Assembly (NCBI RefSeq): GCF_949628215.1
Contig: NC_134276.1
Span: 30,940,226 to 31,004,225 of the forward strand
Direction: 5' to 3'
Length of the DNA: 64,000 bases
Source of the DNA: Phalacrocorax aristotelis
Lineage: Eukaryota > Chordata > Aves > Suliformes > Phalacrocoracidae
Part shown: piece after piece, positions 1 to 10,900 of the stretch
Layout of the letters: every line of letters begins with the position of its first letter
How positions within the stretch are numbered: position 1 is the first letter of the stretch
Translations under genes and position numbers: made by a program
Notes under the pieces: generated by a model
What the model was told of the DNA's origin: nothing
Seen by the model: the letters and a program-made list of their open reading frames with translations, nothing else
The model's database searches: none

Positions 1-434
1 GTAAACACAGTGATCTGTTCAGCCAGCCTCTCAACAGTGGTACTGCAGGAACCAAAGATCCGGAAAAATGCCTGCATCTCTTGGAGAGAAAAACGCACTT
101 CCAAGATCTCCAGCCTTGGCTTCAGCAAGTGTTCCTGGCTCAGGAGGTCGGCCAGAAGGTAGAGTCCATAGAATTCTGCTTCTCTCTGCAGCCTCTGATA
201 GTCTGAGAAATCACTAGGTAAGGAGACCTGGAGAGTCCTCAAGAAGTCCATGATGTAACTAAACAAAGTTCCATCTCTGTCCACAAAAAACTCTCCGTTC
301 ACCAGTTTAAATTCCCGGTCGTCATCATTCAACATCCGTGCTAGCCTGGACTCGGGGAACTGCTGCAAGGTAGAAGCCCGCGTTACAAATCTCACACCTC
401 CCACGCTCAGAACGACCACCCCTCGGTCACTCAT
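1..434 (-). CDS. KCNRG: KCNRG, potassium channel regulatory protein, N-terminal part (cut by window edge)
   Basis: Reading from the ATG at 434 on the minus strand, the frame is open for 144 codons to the window edge and gives a protein starting MSDRGVVVLSVGGVRFVTR. Residues about 6-100 are a BTB/T1 tetramerisation domain of the Kv-channel type: the VGG motif near residue 11, FPESRLARM near 26-34, FVDRDGTLFSYIMDFLRT near 50-67 and the QREAEFYGL segment near 83-91. These blocks match mammalian KCNRG closely, and the FGSCS segment near residue 127 is KCNRG-specific rather than from a channel. KCNRG is a soluble T1-domain protein reported to bind Kv1-type subunits and suppress their surface expression. 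The mammalian protein is about 270 residues, so roughly half is present. It lies 1.66 kb downstream of TRIM13 on the same strand, as in mammals. No break is seen. The start is the first ATG and its position agrees with the family. Confidence 0.93.
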   Translation of the reverse strand, partial: MSDRGVVVLSVGGVRFVTRASTLQQFPESRLARMLNDDDREFKLVNGEFFVDRDGTLFSYIMDFLRTLQVSLPSDFSDYQRLQREAEFYGLYLLADLLSQEHLLKPRLEILEVRFSLQEMQAFFRIFGSCSTTVERLAEQITVF

Positions 435-2091
435 CGCTATCTCGGCTACTCAAGAATCGTAACTCTCTGATCTATGTGTTTGTGACTTGGATCTTTCCTA
501 AACTGCACAGCATCTGCAGCTGCAAGAACGATTCAGGGCTTTGAGCAAGTGTTTGGAGTGAGGTGTGGAGCAGCGACAGCATTCCCAGGCAACAAAGATG
601 TAAATATCATGTACAATAGTTTTGTTTGCAGGGTTTGGTTGCTTGGGAACTTTGATTCTTGGAATTTAATGTTTTATTTTTGAAATGAACAGCTTGGAAG
701 GACTACTGGAAGACAGTGAATTGACTGTCACAACTTATTAAATCTTGAGAGAGGCCAGCGAATATCCCCGAAGTATGGTACGCATTACATTTGCTTCCCA
801 AAAACGTCAACTAAATGTTTTCATTCCATACATTGCTTCTCATAGGACCACTGCAAAAAGCAGTTAGATGTGCTTCAAGCAATATATTTCAGTCTCCTAT
901 GCTCTTAAAGGAGGGCACTTCAGAGAACTCAAGCTTACAATTCACTTTAAATCACTGTTATCCTACAGCGAAGTCAATACACTCAGAAAATTAAATTAGT
1001 TCCTGAAACAAGGTACATGAAAATACAGTAACAGTACAAGAGCCTACATACGTTCCAATGCTATGCACTTCTGAACACCGACAACATTCATACTGCTGTC
1101 ACATCGTGCACTCTGTTCCAAAGAATCATCCCAACCTTTCTCCTGGCTTTTGGAATTACAACCTGAAGAGACAGAGGGGCAGGAGAGGAGCCGCTCTCCC
1201 TGCGACCTTTGCAGGGCTAGAGCGCAGGCTGCCTTCCTGTGGCTGGCCCCTGCATGCCTGTCACCACACTGAACTCTACGTTAAGGTCACCTTTTAAGAA
1301 GGCGTGGCTTCAGAGAACAAGGGATCTAAGAAGACAGCTCAGCTACCCCAACAGTTTGATGCTGGAAAACTAAACTGCAAAGTATGTACTACCTTGCAGC
1401 TTGTTCTTCTCTTATCAACCTCAACTGATTTCTTGTTACCCCTAGAATTTATGCTTGCCCTGAAGATATATTTTTGTATAGAACATGTAAACAATAACCA
1501 CTACCTACAGTAACCTGAATGCACGGGGTAATTACAACATTTGGCTTTACAAAAAAATACATATATGTATTTCAGTGAGAAGTAACACCCTCAGAGAGAA
1601 AGTGGTTCCAAAGAACGTGAATGATGCACTCTGCATTTTGCAGGGTAAGGGCAGCCCTCAGCAAGCCTCTCAGGACAGCACTCTGTACTGAGTCACAACT
1701 GTTCTTCCTCCTCCCAAAGCACCTCCCAGTTAGAAAAAAAAAATTAACTATGACCTTCTAGGAAGTGACACTTTTTATCTTCTTCTACAGTTACATTAAC
1801 ATTAAACTAAGTACACAGTTTGGCCCTATATTTTGGTAAGAAAAATGATTTACAGTGAATAATATTCCCATAATCACCACTGAAAGAAGGATCTAGAAAC
1901 AACATGTTTTTCAAAGCTCCATTTCATCTTCCAGTTTATCAGTACTCAAGCTATGTGAACAGCGTGAATGTTTTGGAAACATTTTGAATCTTTGAATGTT
2001 TCACTGGAAGTCTTAAAAACCCAATTAATTTTAAGAAGTTCTATGTTTTCTTCACCAGATCTCTCTTAGTTCTTATATTTCAGCAGGGACT
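435..2091 (-). other. TRIM13 3' UTR and TRIM13-KCNRG spacer
   Basis: This stretch between the TRIM13 stop and the KCNRG start has no recognisable coding sequence. The short plus-strand frames at 1058-1513 resemble no known protein. Part of it must be the TRIM13 3' untranslated region, since the TRIM13 coding exon runs straight into it, and part may be the 5' UTR or promoter of KCNRG. In mammals the two genes overlap or nearly overlap here. No repeat family was recognised. Confidence 0.6.
673..678 (-). terminator. Candidate polyadenylation signal for TRIM13
   Basis: The plus strand reads TTTATT, giving a canonical AATAAA on the minus strand about 1.4 kb past the TRIM13 stop codon and about 240 bp before the KCNRG ATG. 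It is one plausible 3' end for a short TRIM13 transcript. Mammalian TRIM13 also uses much longer 3' ends, so usage is unproven. Confidence 0.3.
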
Positions 2092-3318
2092 TCACAACAG
2101 TTTATATTTGCACACAAACTGCGCAACATTATCCAGTACAACCAACGTATAGTTTTTACACTTTTCTCTTAGAAGTGAAGCTCCATCTGTCATCTGTTCC
2201 CAGTAAAAGACTGCATGATCTGCTATCTCCACTGTATCTGCCAAATAGGACAAGCTAATTGTAAAGAACTGAGATTTCCAGCACTGGAGATTGTCAACAA
2301 CCGACTCCACAAAGGACATTCTGGTGACAGCAAGAATAAGCAAGCAAATAAGAGTGGTCACTATAAATCTGCGTGAAAAGACTGAGGGAATCTTGAATTT
2401 AAGAGTGTTGTTTTCCTGAGGCAAGGAAAGTTTGTCCACATCAACTAGCTTTATTCCATTCCACTGGCTGGTATCAAAGCTCTTCATTGTAGGGCTGATG
2501 TCCACACTGGAACAAGGTAAAGGGGTTTCTTTGAGCACCTTGATTTTTTCCCTGAACTCCTGCATCTGTTGCAGAAATATAATGGGTTCAGACACATCTT
2601 TGAAGGCCTCTGCGATGTTAAAAGCCATCCGTTGCTCTTGCAGAATTGTGTTCAGTTTATTGATTTCCGGATCGTAGGCCTGCATCACCGCAAGCTTCAT
2701 GGTCTCAAAGTCGGAAAGGATCTCATTTCGTTTCTGCTCCAGCGTGTGCTGCAGCTTCTCAAAGAACTCCTTCACTTTGTCAGAATCTTTGGTCAGCATC
2801 TGCAGAGCTTTCCTCTTACTGGTTTCTAAGGCATCCAGCCGCGAGAGGGCATCTCCACAACGCCAAGTTTCAAAGCCCTGAAACAGGGTTTCAAAAGCCC
2901 GCTTCTCCTGGGAATAAGCTTCTTCGATAGAACAGAACACGTGCTTTGTATGGTCACCGCGGGTGGCACAAACCCCACAGATCAGCTGCATGTCTGTCCG
3001 GCAAAAAATGTTAAGGGGTTGCCCGCTGTGCACTTTGCACACAGGCATTTTTGGAGTTACTTTGATTTTGTTATACTTCTCCACAATGCCTTTCAGGGAA
3101 TAGTTGACCTGCAAGCTGTTGACTCCAGTAACGGGAGTTTCCTTCCTGCACGTGGGGCATTTGAAAGGGGATGGCCTCCAAAGCACATTCCGCACATTTC
3201 CCTCGAGAATTCCTTCCAGACACTTTCTGCAGAAATTGTGCGAGCAGGGCAGGACACGAGGATCATCAAACAGGCTACAGCAAATGGGGCAGGTGAGATC
3301 TTCCTCTAGGAGCTCCAT
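2092..3318 (-). CDS. TRIM13: TRIM13 (RFP2), ER-anchored RING-type E3 ubiquitin ligase
   Basis: This single-exon frame ends with TGA at 2092-2094. Two ATGs are adjacent (3321-3319 and 3318-3316). The second, giving MELLEEDLTCPICC and 408 residues, matches the mammalian start (407 residues). Numbering from it, a C3HC4 RING spans about 10-58 (CPIC, then CSHNFCRKC and CPTC). A B-box 2 spans about 91-133 with its Cys/His ligands present. A coiled coil runs about 170-260. A hydrophobic segment at about 317-335 is the predicted ER membrane anchor, and the C-terminus is VCKYKLL. TRIM13 is known as an ER-resident E3 ligase acting in ER-associated degradation and ER-phagy. The RING, coiled coil and final segment are very similar to mammals, while the region just before and including the anchor is divergent. 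The whole coding region lies in one exon behind a splice acceptor, as in mammals. No frameshift or lost zinc ligand is seen. Confidence 0.97.
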   Translation of the reverse strand: MELLEEDLTCPICCSLFDDPRVLPCSHNFCRKCLEGILEGNVRNVLWRPSPFKCPTCRKETPVTGVNSLQVNYSLKGIVEKYNKIKVTPKMPVCKVHSGQPLNIFCRTDMQLICGVCATRGDHTKHVFCSIEEAYSQEKRAFETLFQGFETWRCGDALSRLDALETSKRKALQMLTKDSDKVKEFFEKLQHTLEQKRNEILSDFETMKLAVMQAYDPEINKLNTILQEQRMAFNIAEAFKDVSEPIIFLQQMQEFREKIKVLKETPLPCSSVDISPTMKSFDTSQWNGIKLVDVDKLSLPQENNTLKFKIPSVFSRRFIVTTLICLLILAVTRMSFVESVVDNLQCWKSQFFTISLSYLADTVEIADHAVFYWEQMTDGASLLREKCKNYTLVVLDNVAQFVCKYKLL

Positions 3319-3324
3319 CATATC

Positions 3325-3326
3325 CT
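3325..3326 (-). other. TRIM13: Splice acceptor of the TRIM13 coding exon
   Basis: On the minus strand a pyrimidine-rich stretch leads to TCCTAG followed by GATATGATGG. The AG is the complement of 3326-3325 and the exon starts at 3324, only three bases before the first of the tandem ATGs. This explains why the 5' UTR must lie in upstream exons, and supports the second ATG as the family-conserved start. Confidence 0.8.
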
Positions 3327-6300
3327 AGGAAAGAGAAGAAAGATGGTAACAGAACTTGTAAAATTTACTTCTCCTTCAGGGAAACTGTGCAGAAACCGAT
3401 CTCCATCCGAGACGTGGCTCGGTGAGAAAGGGATCTACTTTTTTTCTCAAGTATCCTTAACTGAGAGCCTCCGCTGGGTTCCTGCAACCAGTCCAATTAG
3501 CTGTGGTATTTGGCCACCAGATGGCAGGCACAAGAATGGCTTGGTGTCCAGGCAGAACCATTTTTGGATTCTCAGCTAGAAATGCAGGAAAAGAAGGCTT
3601 GCCAAACCGAGCAAGGACTTTGCATGAAAATAACTCATGTACTCATAATAACAGTTTAAGACTTACATCTTTCCTCACTGATGCAATCCCAGAAACTGGA
3701 TTTTCACAAAAGATACCCAGCCAATAAGCCCTGCTAAGATGCGATTACTCTCTGCTTGCTCAACTAACTGATCCAAAGCTTACAATTTCAAACCCCATAC
3801 ACCGCTACTGTAAGAAGGCAATATTAAAGGTGACTGAAAAATCCCAGCTTCAGAATTTCTTCAGCTACAGAATATGTGATGTGGGTCTTTGCTCTACCTG
3901 CAAAGACAAAGGAGAGTCATCGCTCACTTAGAAAGTTAGCTTTGCTCTTGCTCCTGCAATATTTGTAAATAACGACGTGAATGTGTTGAGCTACTCAGCA
4001 CAAAGTTAAAATACTTCAGAGGACAACTGCCCATAATCCTTGAAAAATCATCATGGAACAAAACTGATAACCATTTTTACTCATCTGCAGTCTCTATTTC
4101 CCATTCCATTCTCATGGCATTCATGCCTCCACAATTTCTTTTACTGGACATGACCTACAGGAAGAGGATTTATCATGTACTCCTCTGTATTGGAAAGTCT
4201 CTGTGAACCCACCGCACTAACACACACACCCCCAGTGCCTCTAACCACAGCCAAGTTCTCAGATGCGGACACTTTGTAACTTACAGCATCCTCTAAGAAA
4301 ACGAACAGCTAACATAGACCAAAATGGGTGATGGTTTGTATTAGCCAAGACACTTAGTTTTGAGCTATAATTAGAAAGATGCTTCCCTTGTATAAATTCC
4401 TTCCATGTGATACAATATGTATTCATACATATGTGTAGTAAAATTCCTTTTAAAAACACATATCACAAAAAAAAAAGCACCAAAGTAGTCCTGTGACAGT
4501 AAGGCATATGAATGAGCTCTTTTAATTAGTTTTTATGTTATTACTAAGGTTCCTGTCCCCTCAAAGAGCTATAAAGTGGCAAACACGGGAGCCACAAGGA
4601 GAGCTGCAAGGGAAGATCCATGCTGCACAGGACAAGAAGAGGAATAAAATAAACACCAAAGCAAAGATAACTATGGGGAAGAAAGGCAAGGTCAATTCCG
4701 AGTTTCTTTCACAGGAGGACAGGCACAGTCCCAGCATAACTTCACAGTAAAAGAGCCGTTCTTGAGAGGCATAAGCAAACCTCCCGTGCTTCGCCAGTGA
4801 TGGCAAGGAAGGGTGTTCCCTGTGCTTCTTTGGATAAGGAGAGTTTGAAAAAGTTGCCAGCTTTTCTACTCATCCTCAGGACTAAAGTCATCAGGCAGAA
4901 GGCAGCCACCATTACAGCTAGGGACAAAGCCCCAGAGAAAAGGTCTAACGATTCCACTTACCACCTAAGGTTTCCTGTAAGACCACAGATCCCATTCAGA
5001 AACTTCATTTTCCATGACAAGACAGTAATCTCGAAGCACCTCTCAATGCTAGAACAATCAAGGTTTCTCTTCCATCCTCTTCCCACTGCTAAAAAGAATG
5101 GGATGACAGGGAGAGGATGATTTTGCCCCCACACTCTTGAGTCTGCCTCTTTATGAACAGTTCCCCGTTCGTTCCAACTGGTGCTCACAGCTTTTGCCAT
5201 GATTGCAGCACAAAGATCTGTTTTGCTCATGTGTTAAGAGGATAAGAACTACAAAACTAAAACGACAGTTCTCCATCTTTTAGTAAATGGAAACTCAAAG
5301 TGCAGAAAATATTTTCTCTGATCTATCTCCTCTACCAGGGAGGATTTTACTCCTTAGTTAGGGAGCTGGAAAAGCAGCTTTGCATGCCTGACAGTGAGGA
5401 CTGCAAACCACTGCAGAAATGCTTACTACAACACGTTCCATCAAAATTGCAGGACAAACATTGAAGGCTTTCATGCTCCTAAAAATACAAAAAACATACA
5501 AGAAGGTTTCATGTTCCAATTTAAACTGTCCTAGTGCATTTGAAACCCACTTATCCAATTAAATAATTATGCTTAAGAAATATAACTGAATTTCAGAACC
5601 ATTATATGACATCATTAAAGACCTAGGATTTTAAAAAAAGAAAGGGGAAAGTCTGTGAGCTCCCCTCCCCCCCCTTACAACACCAAAAACACCAAACCAA
5701 AAACACTGAAAACTTGTATGACTGGCTGGGACAGCTCAACTTCTGACTTCTTTAGGACCTTAATTTCAGAGACTAAGTTGCCTGTGGATTGAAACATCCC
5801 TTTGCGTGAGCAACTTGGTATTTGTGTGAGGAACTACCACAACATTTCAACTTCTCCACTGGGAATTTCTCTGTGTAACTTCTGATCCAGGGTTGTATGG
5901 CCCTGGGATTCCTCACTCATAGCACACGGACCAAAAGGCACAGCGGTTTCTTCCTTCACCTGAGCTACGTAAACTCCCTGGGTACAAACCCAGCAGATGT
6001 CACCCATCAGAGAGAGCGACTTGCACAGTTTCATCATTAGAAAGAAGAATGGCAAAACAAATCAAACCATGAACACAAAACCAACCACAGTAGCTTTTTT
6101 CCCACGCTCCAGAGAGAAATTCATCTAGCGTGCTTCTCAGAACAGAAGTTGGGTTTATCAGCCAGCAACAGGCTGAAAGCAAAACCAAAATTTCACCAAG
6201 CTTCAAACGAACCAAAAAGATAGCTCTTGAATTACAAGTTTCCTGCAATGGTGTGTAAGTATTCTAAATAAAACTTGACCGGGTCAGGCTGTATTTCAGT

Positions 6301-7193
6301 TGAGCTAGTCAGGAAAGGTCTCGTCTCCCTTCTTTTGCAAGGGCCCAGGTCCTTGTCAGGACCTCCTACGAGCAATTTCATCAGCCTTCTGTCAGACTGG
6401 TGTGTTGAATCAGCCCAAAAAAGGGTCCCGCACAGATAAAGCAGGCAGAAGGGAGATGGGAGCTCCTCCTTCCAGCAGCAACGACCTTTACTCTGCTCAC
6501 ACCATCAAGAGGAACTGCAACCTAATGGAGGGTTGGTGTAGTCATTTTAACGTGGAACGATTGACCTCCAGGTGCAGCAGGTATCCAAGCAGCCAAAAAT
6601 TGCTGAGAAAAGTGGCCACGCTTTAAACCCGTTATTTCATGGTCAAAGTTTTTTCCAGGAGTGTGTGGTAGGTCCAACATGTCCAACAGTGGTTTTTGGT
6701 AGCTCCAACAGCTAGAAAGGCCTGGAGAAACATGCAATTCTGGTTCAGTGCAGTTACAGCCCCAAGAACACCGTCTCGTGGACAGGGTTTGACAACCTGC
6801 CAAGCGCGGGAGGCTGGGTCAGGGCCAAGACACGCTCCTGCCCTCGCTTCCTCGTCCCTCTGTCCGGGCAGGAGCTCCCTCACTGCTTCGGGTCACAACC
6901 CCTCTCCTGCCGGGGGGATCTCCGAATCCCACCGAACAACGGCACCTCTGCCAGGCCCGGTCGCTCTCCCCAGCCGCCCCGGGGGCCACAGTCGCTCCGT
7001 CGGGCACCGCTGCTTGGGGGAGGAGGCCACCCTGAGCCCCGCAAGGGACAAACCGGCAGCGGGGTTTATGCGGGAGGAGGGCAGCGACCGAAATCCACGG
7101 CAACGGCGCCGGCCGCGGGGTCCCCCCGGCCGCAGGGTCGCGCCGCGCCGCCGCCTCACAAGGCCGCAGCCTCCACCCGCTCCCGCTACTCAC
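3327..7193 (-). other. Probable TRIM13 5' intron
   Basis: This stretch separates the TRIM13 coding exon from the CpG island. No conserved coding sequence or recognisable interspersed repeat was seen. Open frames here are under 110 codons and look random. The boundaries are inferred from the acceptor at 3325/3326 and a good donor (GGCG then GTGAGTAG on the minus strand) at 7193/7192. Confidence 0.5.
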
Positions 7194-7760
7194 CGCCATC
7201 CCGGCCCGGGGCCGGCGGAGGGGCCGGGGCGGGGGAGGCGGAAGGAGCGGGATACCTCGGCTGCCCACACCGCGGTGGCGGCGGCGGCGCCGGGGCCGTC
7301 CCCAGCCGCCCGTCCCGCTCCGGGCCCGGGGCTGCCGCCCGCCGCTCCCGCCCCCCGGCCAGGCCCGGCGCTCCCCCTCACCTTGGCAGCGATGGCGAGG
7401 GCCGCCATCCGCCGCACGCCCCGCCGGACGCCCCTCCTCGCCGCCGCCGCTGGGCCCGGGAGGGGTGGGCAGGCCCAGGCCCCGGCCCCGGCCCCGGCCC
7501 TCAGCAGCGCTCGGCCGGGAGCTGCTGGCCCGGACGGGGTGCTCCCACCCACCTTGGCCGGCGGCCGCCGATCCGGCCCCAGGGCAGGAGCTGCTGCGGC
7601 TCTTCCTCTTCCTCCTCTTCCTCCTCCTCCTGCTCCGCTCGCCCGTGAGCGGTGAGCAAAGCCCCCGCGGGTGCCCGCAGCGCGGAGCGGGCGGCCCGGC
7701 GGCGGGTGCCGCTTGCCGAAGCCGGCGGCCGCGGTCTGCAGCGCGGAGCGGGCTGCCTGT
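6830..7760 (-). promoter_or_regulatory. CpG island, probable TRIM13 promoter and first exon(s)
   Basis: The sequence is very rich in C, G and CpG, with many GGGCGGGG-like and CCCGGCCC boxes, in contrast to the AT-rich flanks. It lies upstream of TRIM13 in the right position for its promoter. On the minus strand three well-formed donor sites occur: exon ends at about 7194 (GGCG/GTGAGT), 7382 (CCAAG/GTGAGG) and 7553 (CCAAG/GTGGGT). These suggest one or more alternative non-coding first exons. Large open frames through the island, up to 319 codons on the plus strand, are a composition effect and are not called as genes. Confidence 0.7.
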
Positions 7761-7949
7761 GCCTCCGCCGGGGTGTCGGGGGGTCCCTGCTGGTTACCAG
7801 CTCGGCTACACCGGGCTTCAGGCTGCGGTCACGGGCGCGTGCCGCGCAGCGTAGCAAGGAGCGCTGCTGGATGGCAATGCCGCTGAGCATCTTCCACCTC
7901 CCGAGAGCACTTACTAAAAAAAATAACATCATTTAAGCCAGATTTCCTT

Positions 7950-10900
7950 ATGTGCTTCGTAAAAGGATGGAGATGCGTTCCTATTTGATTTTAACGCACT
8001 GGCTGTACCATTTCCTACCGGTGAATCTGTTGGAGAGTAACGTGCCCTGCCAAACCTATGCAGGTCTCCCGCAGTATAAGTCCCAGGGAGACAGAGCAGG
8101 AGGATCCCGTGTCCACCCGGGAGGACCCTCTAGTCACAGGACTACAAAACTGCAGCTGGAAGTGCTGAGACTCCAGAGAACCTTTTGTGATTTTTTATCT
8201 TTTTTGCAGTCCTTTCTGTTAGTTGTCAGTCAACGTAACAGGTCTCACATCAAACCGAACTTAACTTTCGAGTTAGACTTTGTGAAACACGACATCAAAA
8301 GCTGTTCCAAAATGCACGTGCTCTGCCTCCTGCACCCCTGTCACTCCCCTGCTCCTCACTCGCCCACTGCAGTCACATCACTCATCAGCACGGGAGACTA
8401 TTCACGTTCAGGACTACCCACACAAGCAACATCACAGGCTAGACCGTGTTTCCATCAAATGAAGCCCCCTCACGCATCTGACATCTTTCTTCCGACTGTT
8501 GAGGAATCTGGATTTTAAAAGCCATTCGATAACACAGCAAGGCTGTGGTTCCCCAGGCAGAAGAGGAAGAGCTCTCCTTTTCCTCACCTTCCCTCCTGCT
8601 GCCTCCACCTGAGCTGGCCTGCCCTCTCAGCTGGACTCAGCAGGAACAGTGTGATCAAGAATGAGTATTTTTGAAAATCCCCTTCAAAGTGCTCACACAT
8701 CTGGGCATTTCATCCACTATCTGCTGGAGAATGGCCTCAGAAGGCAGAGTCACTGCACAAAAGCAACCAAAACCTTCAGGTGCACATCAGCGTCCTGCTT
8801 GTTTCTTCTTAATTGTCTGGCATCTTCTTTGCCAGTTATTAAAAACAAGTAGTTCCAGGTAGTTTCTGAAAAGTGATTGCTTAATCCATTCCTCAGCCAC
8901 CCAAACTGTGTTCAAGGGATTTCCCAATGCCTGTGCATTTACATTTTCCAAGTACCCCTCATCTCTACTTTCCCAACAGCCATTTTTATATCAAGAATTT
9001 CATTGTTCTACTAATCTTTCCCGTAATTTTATGGTTAAAGGTACTAACATCAACATGGCATTTTCAATTCCTTACTTATTATTAAGTTCATATATTTCTC
9101 ATATAACTTTTTTTCTGATATATTTTTGGAGTCCATTTTATTCTCCGTTAATTCTTGAGGCTGGTCCTACCCTGTCTCTTTATAAATGAAGGAGTAGATG
9201 CCTGCCTGCCCGGGATATCTCCCCTTCATTAGAACCATCTGAAATTGTTCTTGTCCCTCCTCGCCTAGGCTCTCTTCTCTCAAAGATTAAAGCTTAAACT
9301 TTTGGGCAAGCACAGCATGGGATTTCTGTGCTTGGTGCCTAGAGACGGAGCTCAGCCAGCACTGTACTTAAGTGTATCATGGCTGTCCTGAGCACGATCG
9401 AATACAATCTGGGCATTTTACTACTTCTACCTGACAGAGTTACACACAACCGTTTTGCACACATTTAAATCCATCTTTCTATGCTTTTTTTAACTCTTTG
9501 TTGTTTATAGAGGTTTTTCAATAGCAGTTTGCTTATGAACCTGTGTTCCCACATCTGAGAGCACGGGTTATCTTCCCGAAGCAGCATCAGAGGCCATTTG
9601 TTGAAGCTTTGGAGAAAAGTTCTGGCTGATGGAAAAGAGCATAGATAGATCTGTGGCAAAAATATTTCCTTATCTAATAAGGAAACAAACCCGAGGGAAA
9701 TCTAGGCTCAAAGGAGAGGCCCAGCTTGAAGGGAAGTGGTAGGATAAATGTCACTCACCCCTGGGAGGGTTGAAAATACAGGGGTAGGAGTTTGGAAGGA
9801 ATTATAGAATAGTGGCAACTTCCAGCTTTATGGGACAAACACATTTGTTGTAAGACAAAGGGATAGCGCCTATTGTCATCCTTAAACTACGGAGAGAACC
9901 CAGATCGTGGCTCTCCTACTGAGCATTATGACAGGATACTTCAGAGACTGAAGCTGTGCGCTGTGGTTCAGACAGCGGCCTCAGAGCTGGCTGCTACTGC
10001 CCCCCTCGCCTGCACCAGTTCTGCCAGCCTCGGCAGCTGCTTTACCGAGCTGACTCAACCCGCGAAGCCAGCAGAACGTTATTCCCTTTTCTTTGCCAGG
10101 GTGAGTTTTCTGCTGATTCAACGAGTTAAACCAGTTCAGTGCAAGATTAGATGATCACCAGGTCTAACATCAAAGGGGTGAGGAAAAGAGGAACAAGATT
10201 TTTCCCTTTCTGTGGAAGCAAGCCATTAATGTGACTCAAGCTGTAACAGGTAATTTTACCCTGAGAGGTAGATTCACGGGGGGTTAAGCCAAGCTGAGAC
10301 TGCTACTGGCAGAAGAGAGAATTCCATCCTTTTCCCTTCCCTTAGTCATGCTCTCCTGATGCCTCCTCTCCGCTGGCTCCGACATTGATGCGGCCACATG
10401 TTAGGCTAGATCCGCTTGCCAACAGAGCTGAAAGCTAATCCATTTAAAAAAACAAAACAGAAAAGTTTTCAGCAGGATCAATTTTGGCAGCCAGCTGATC
10501 CCGCAGCCAAACAAACACCAATGCCAGGATGAGCCAGCGAGAGGGCCTGTTTCGGTGGCAGCCTGCACGCACGTCAGCATAAACCAGAAGTGTCCCCGCA
10601 GGCCATAATTTCACAGATGCTTCCAGCCAGCTATTGCCGGTGCTGCTGCCAAAAGTAACACAGCCTTGCCCTTCAGCCACACCAGCTGCTCATTCTGGGC
10701 CCTAGGCACCCCCTGTGCTGTGCTGGAGAAGATGTCTGACACAAACTGATGGATAAATGTAGCTGGAGTTAAAAGCAGTTTTTTTTTTTCCTCCCCCAGG
10801 TTTGTATTCCCCATCAGTAAGGTTTCTCTGAAGCCATGCTACCAAAGACCTGTCAGATTGGAATTGTCTCCTAGGGTGAAACACCAAGGAAAAGAGGTGA

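Noticed and set aside
6696-7932. Large open frames (up to 319 codons) across the TRIM13 CpG island on both strands
   Set aside because: The translations are Pro/Arg/Gly/Ala-rich in every phase, an effect of G+C content and few stop codons. No domain is present.
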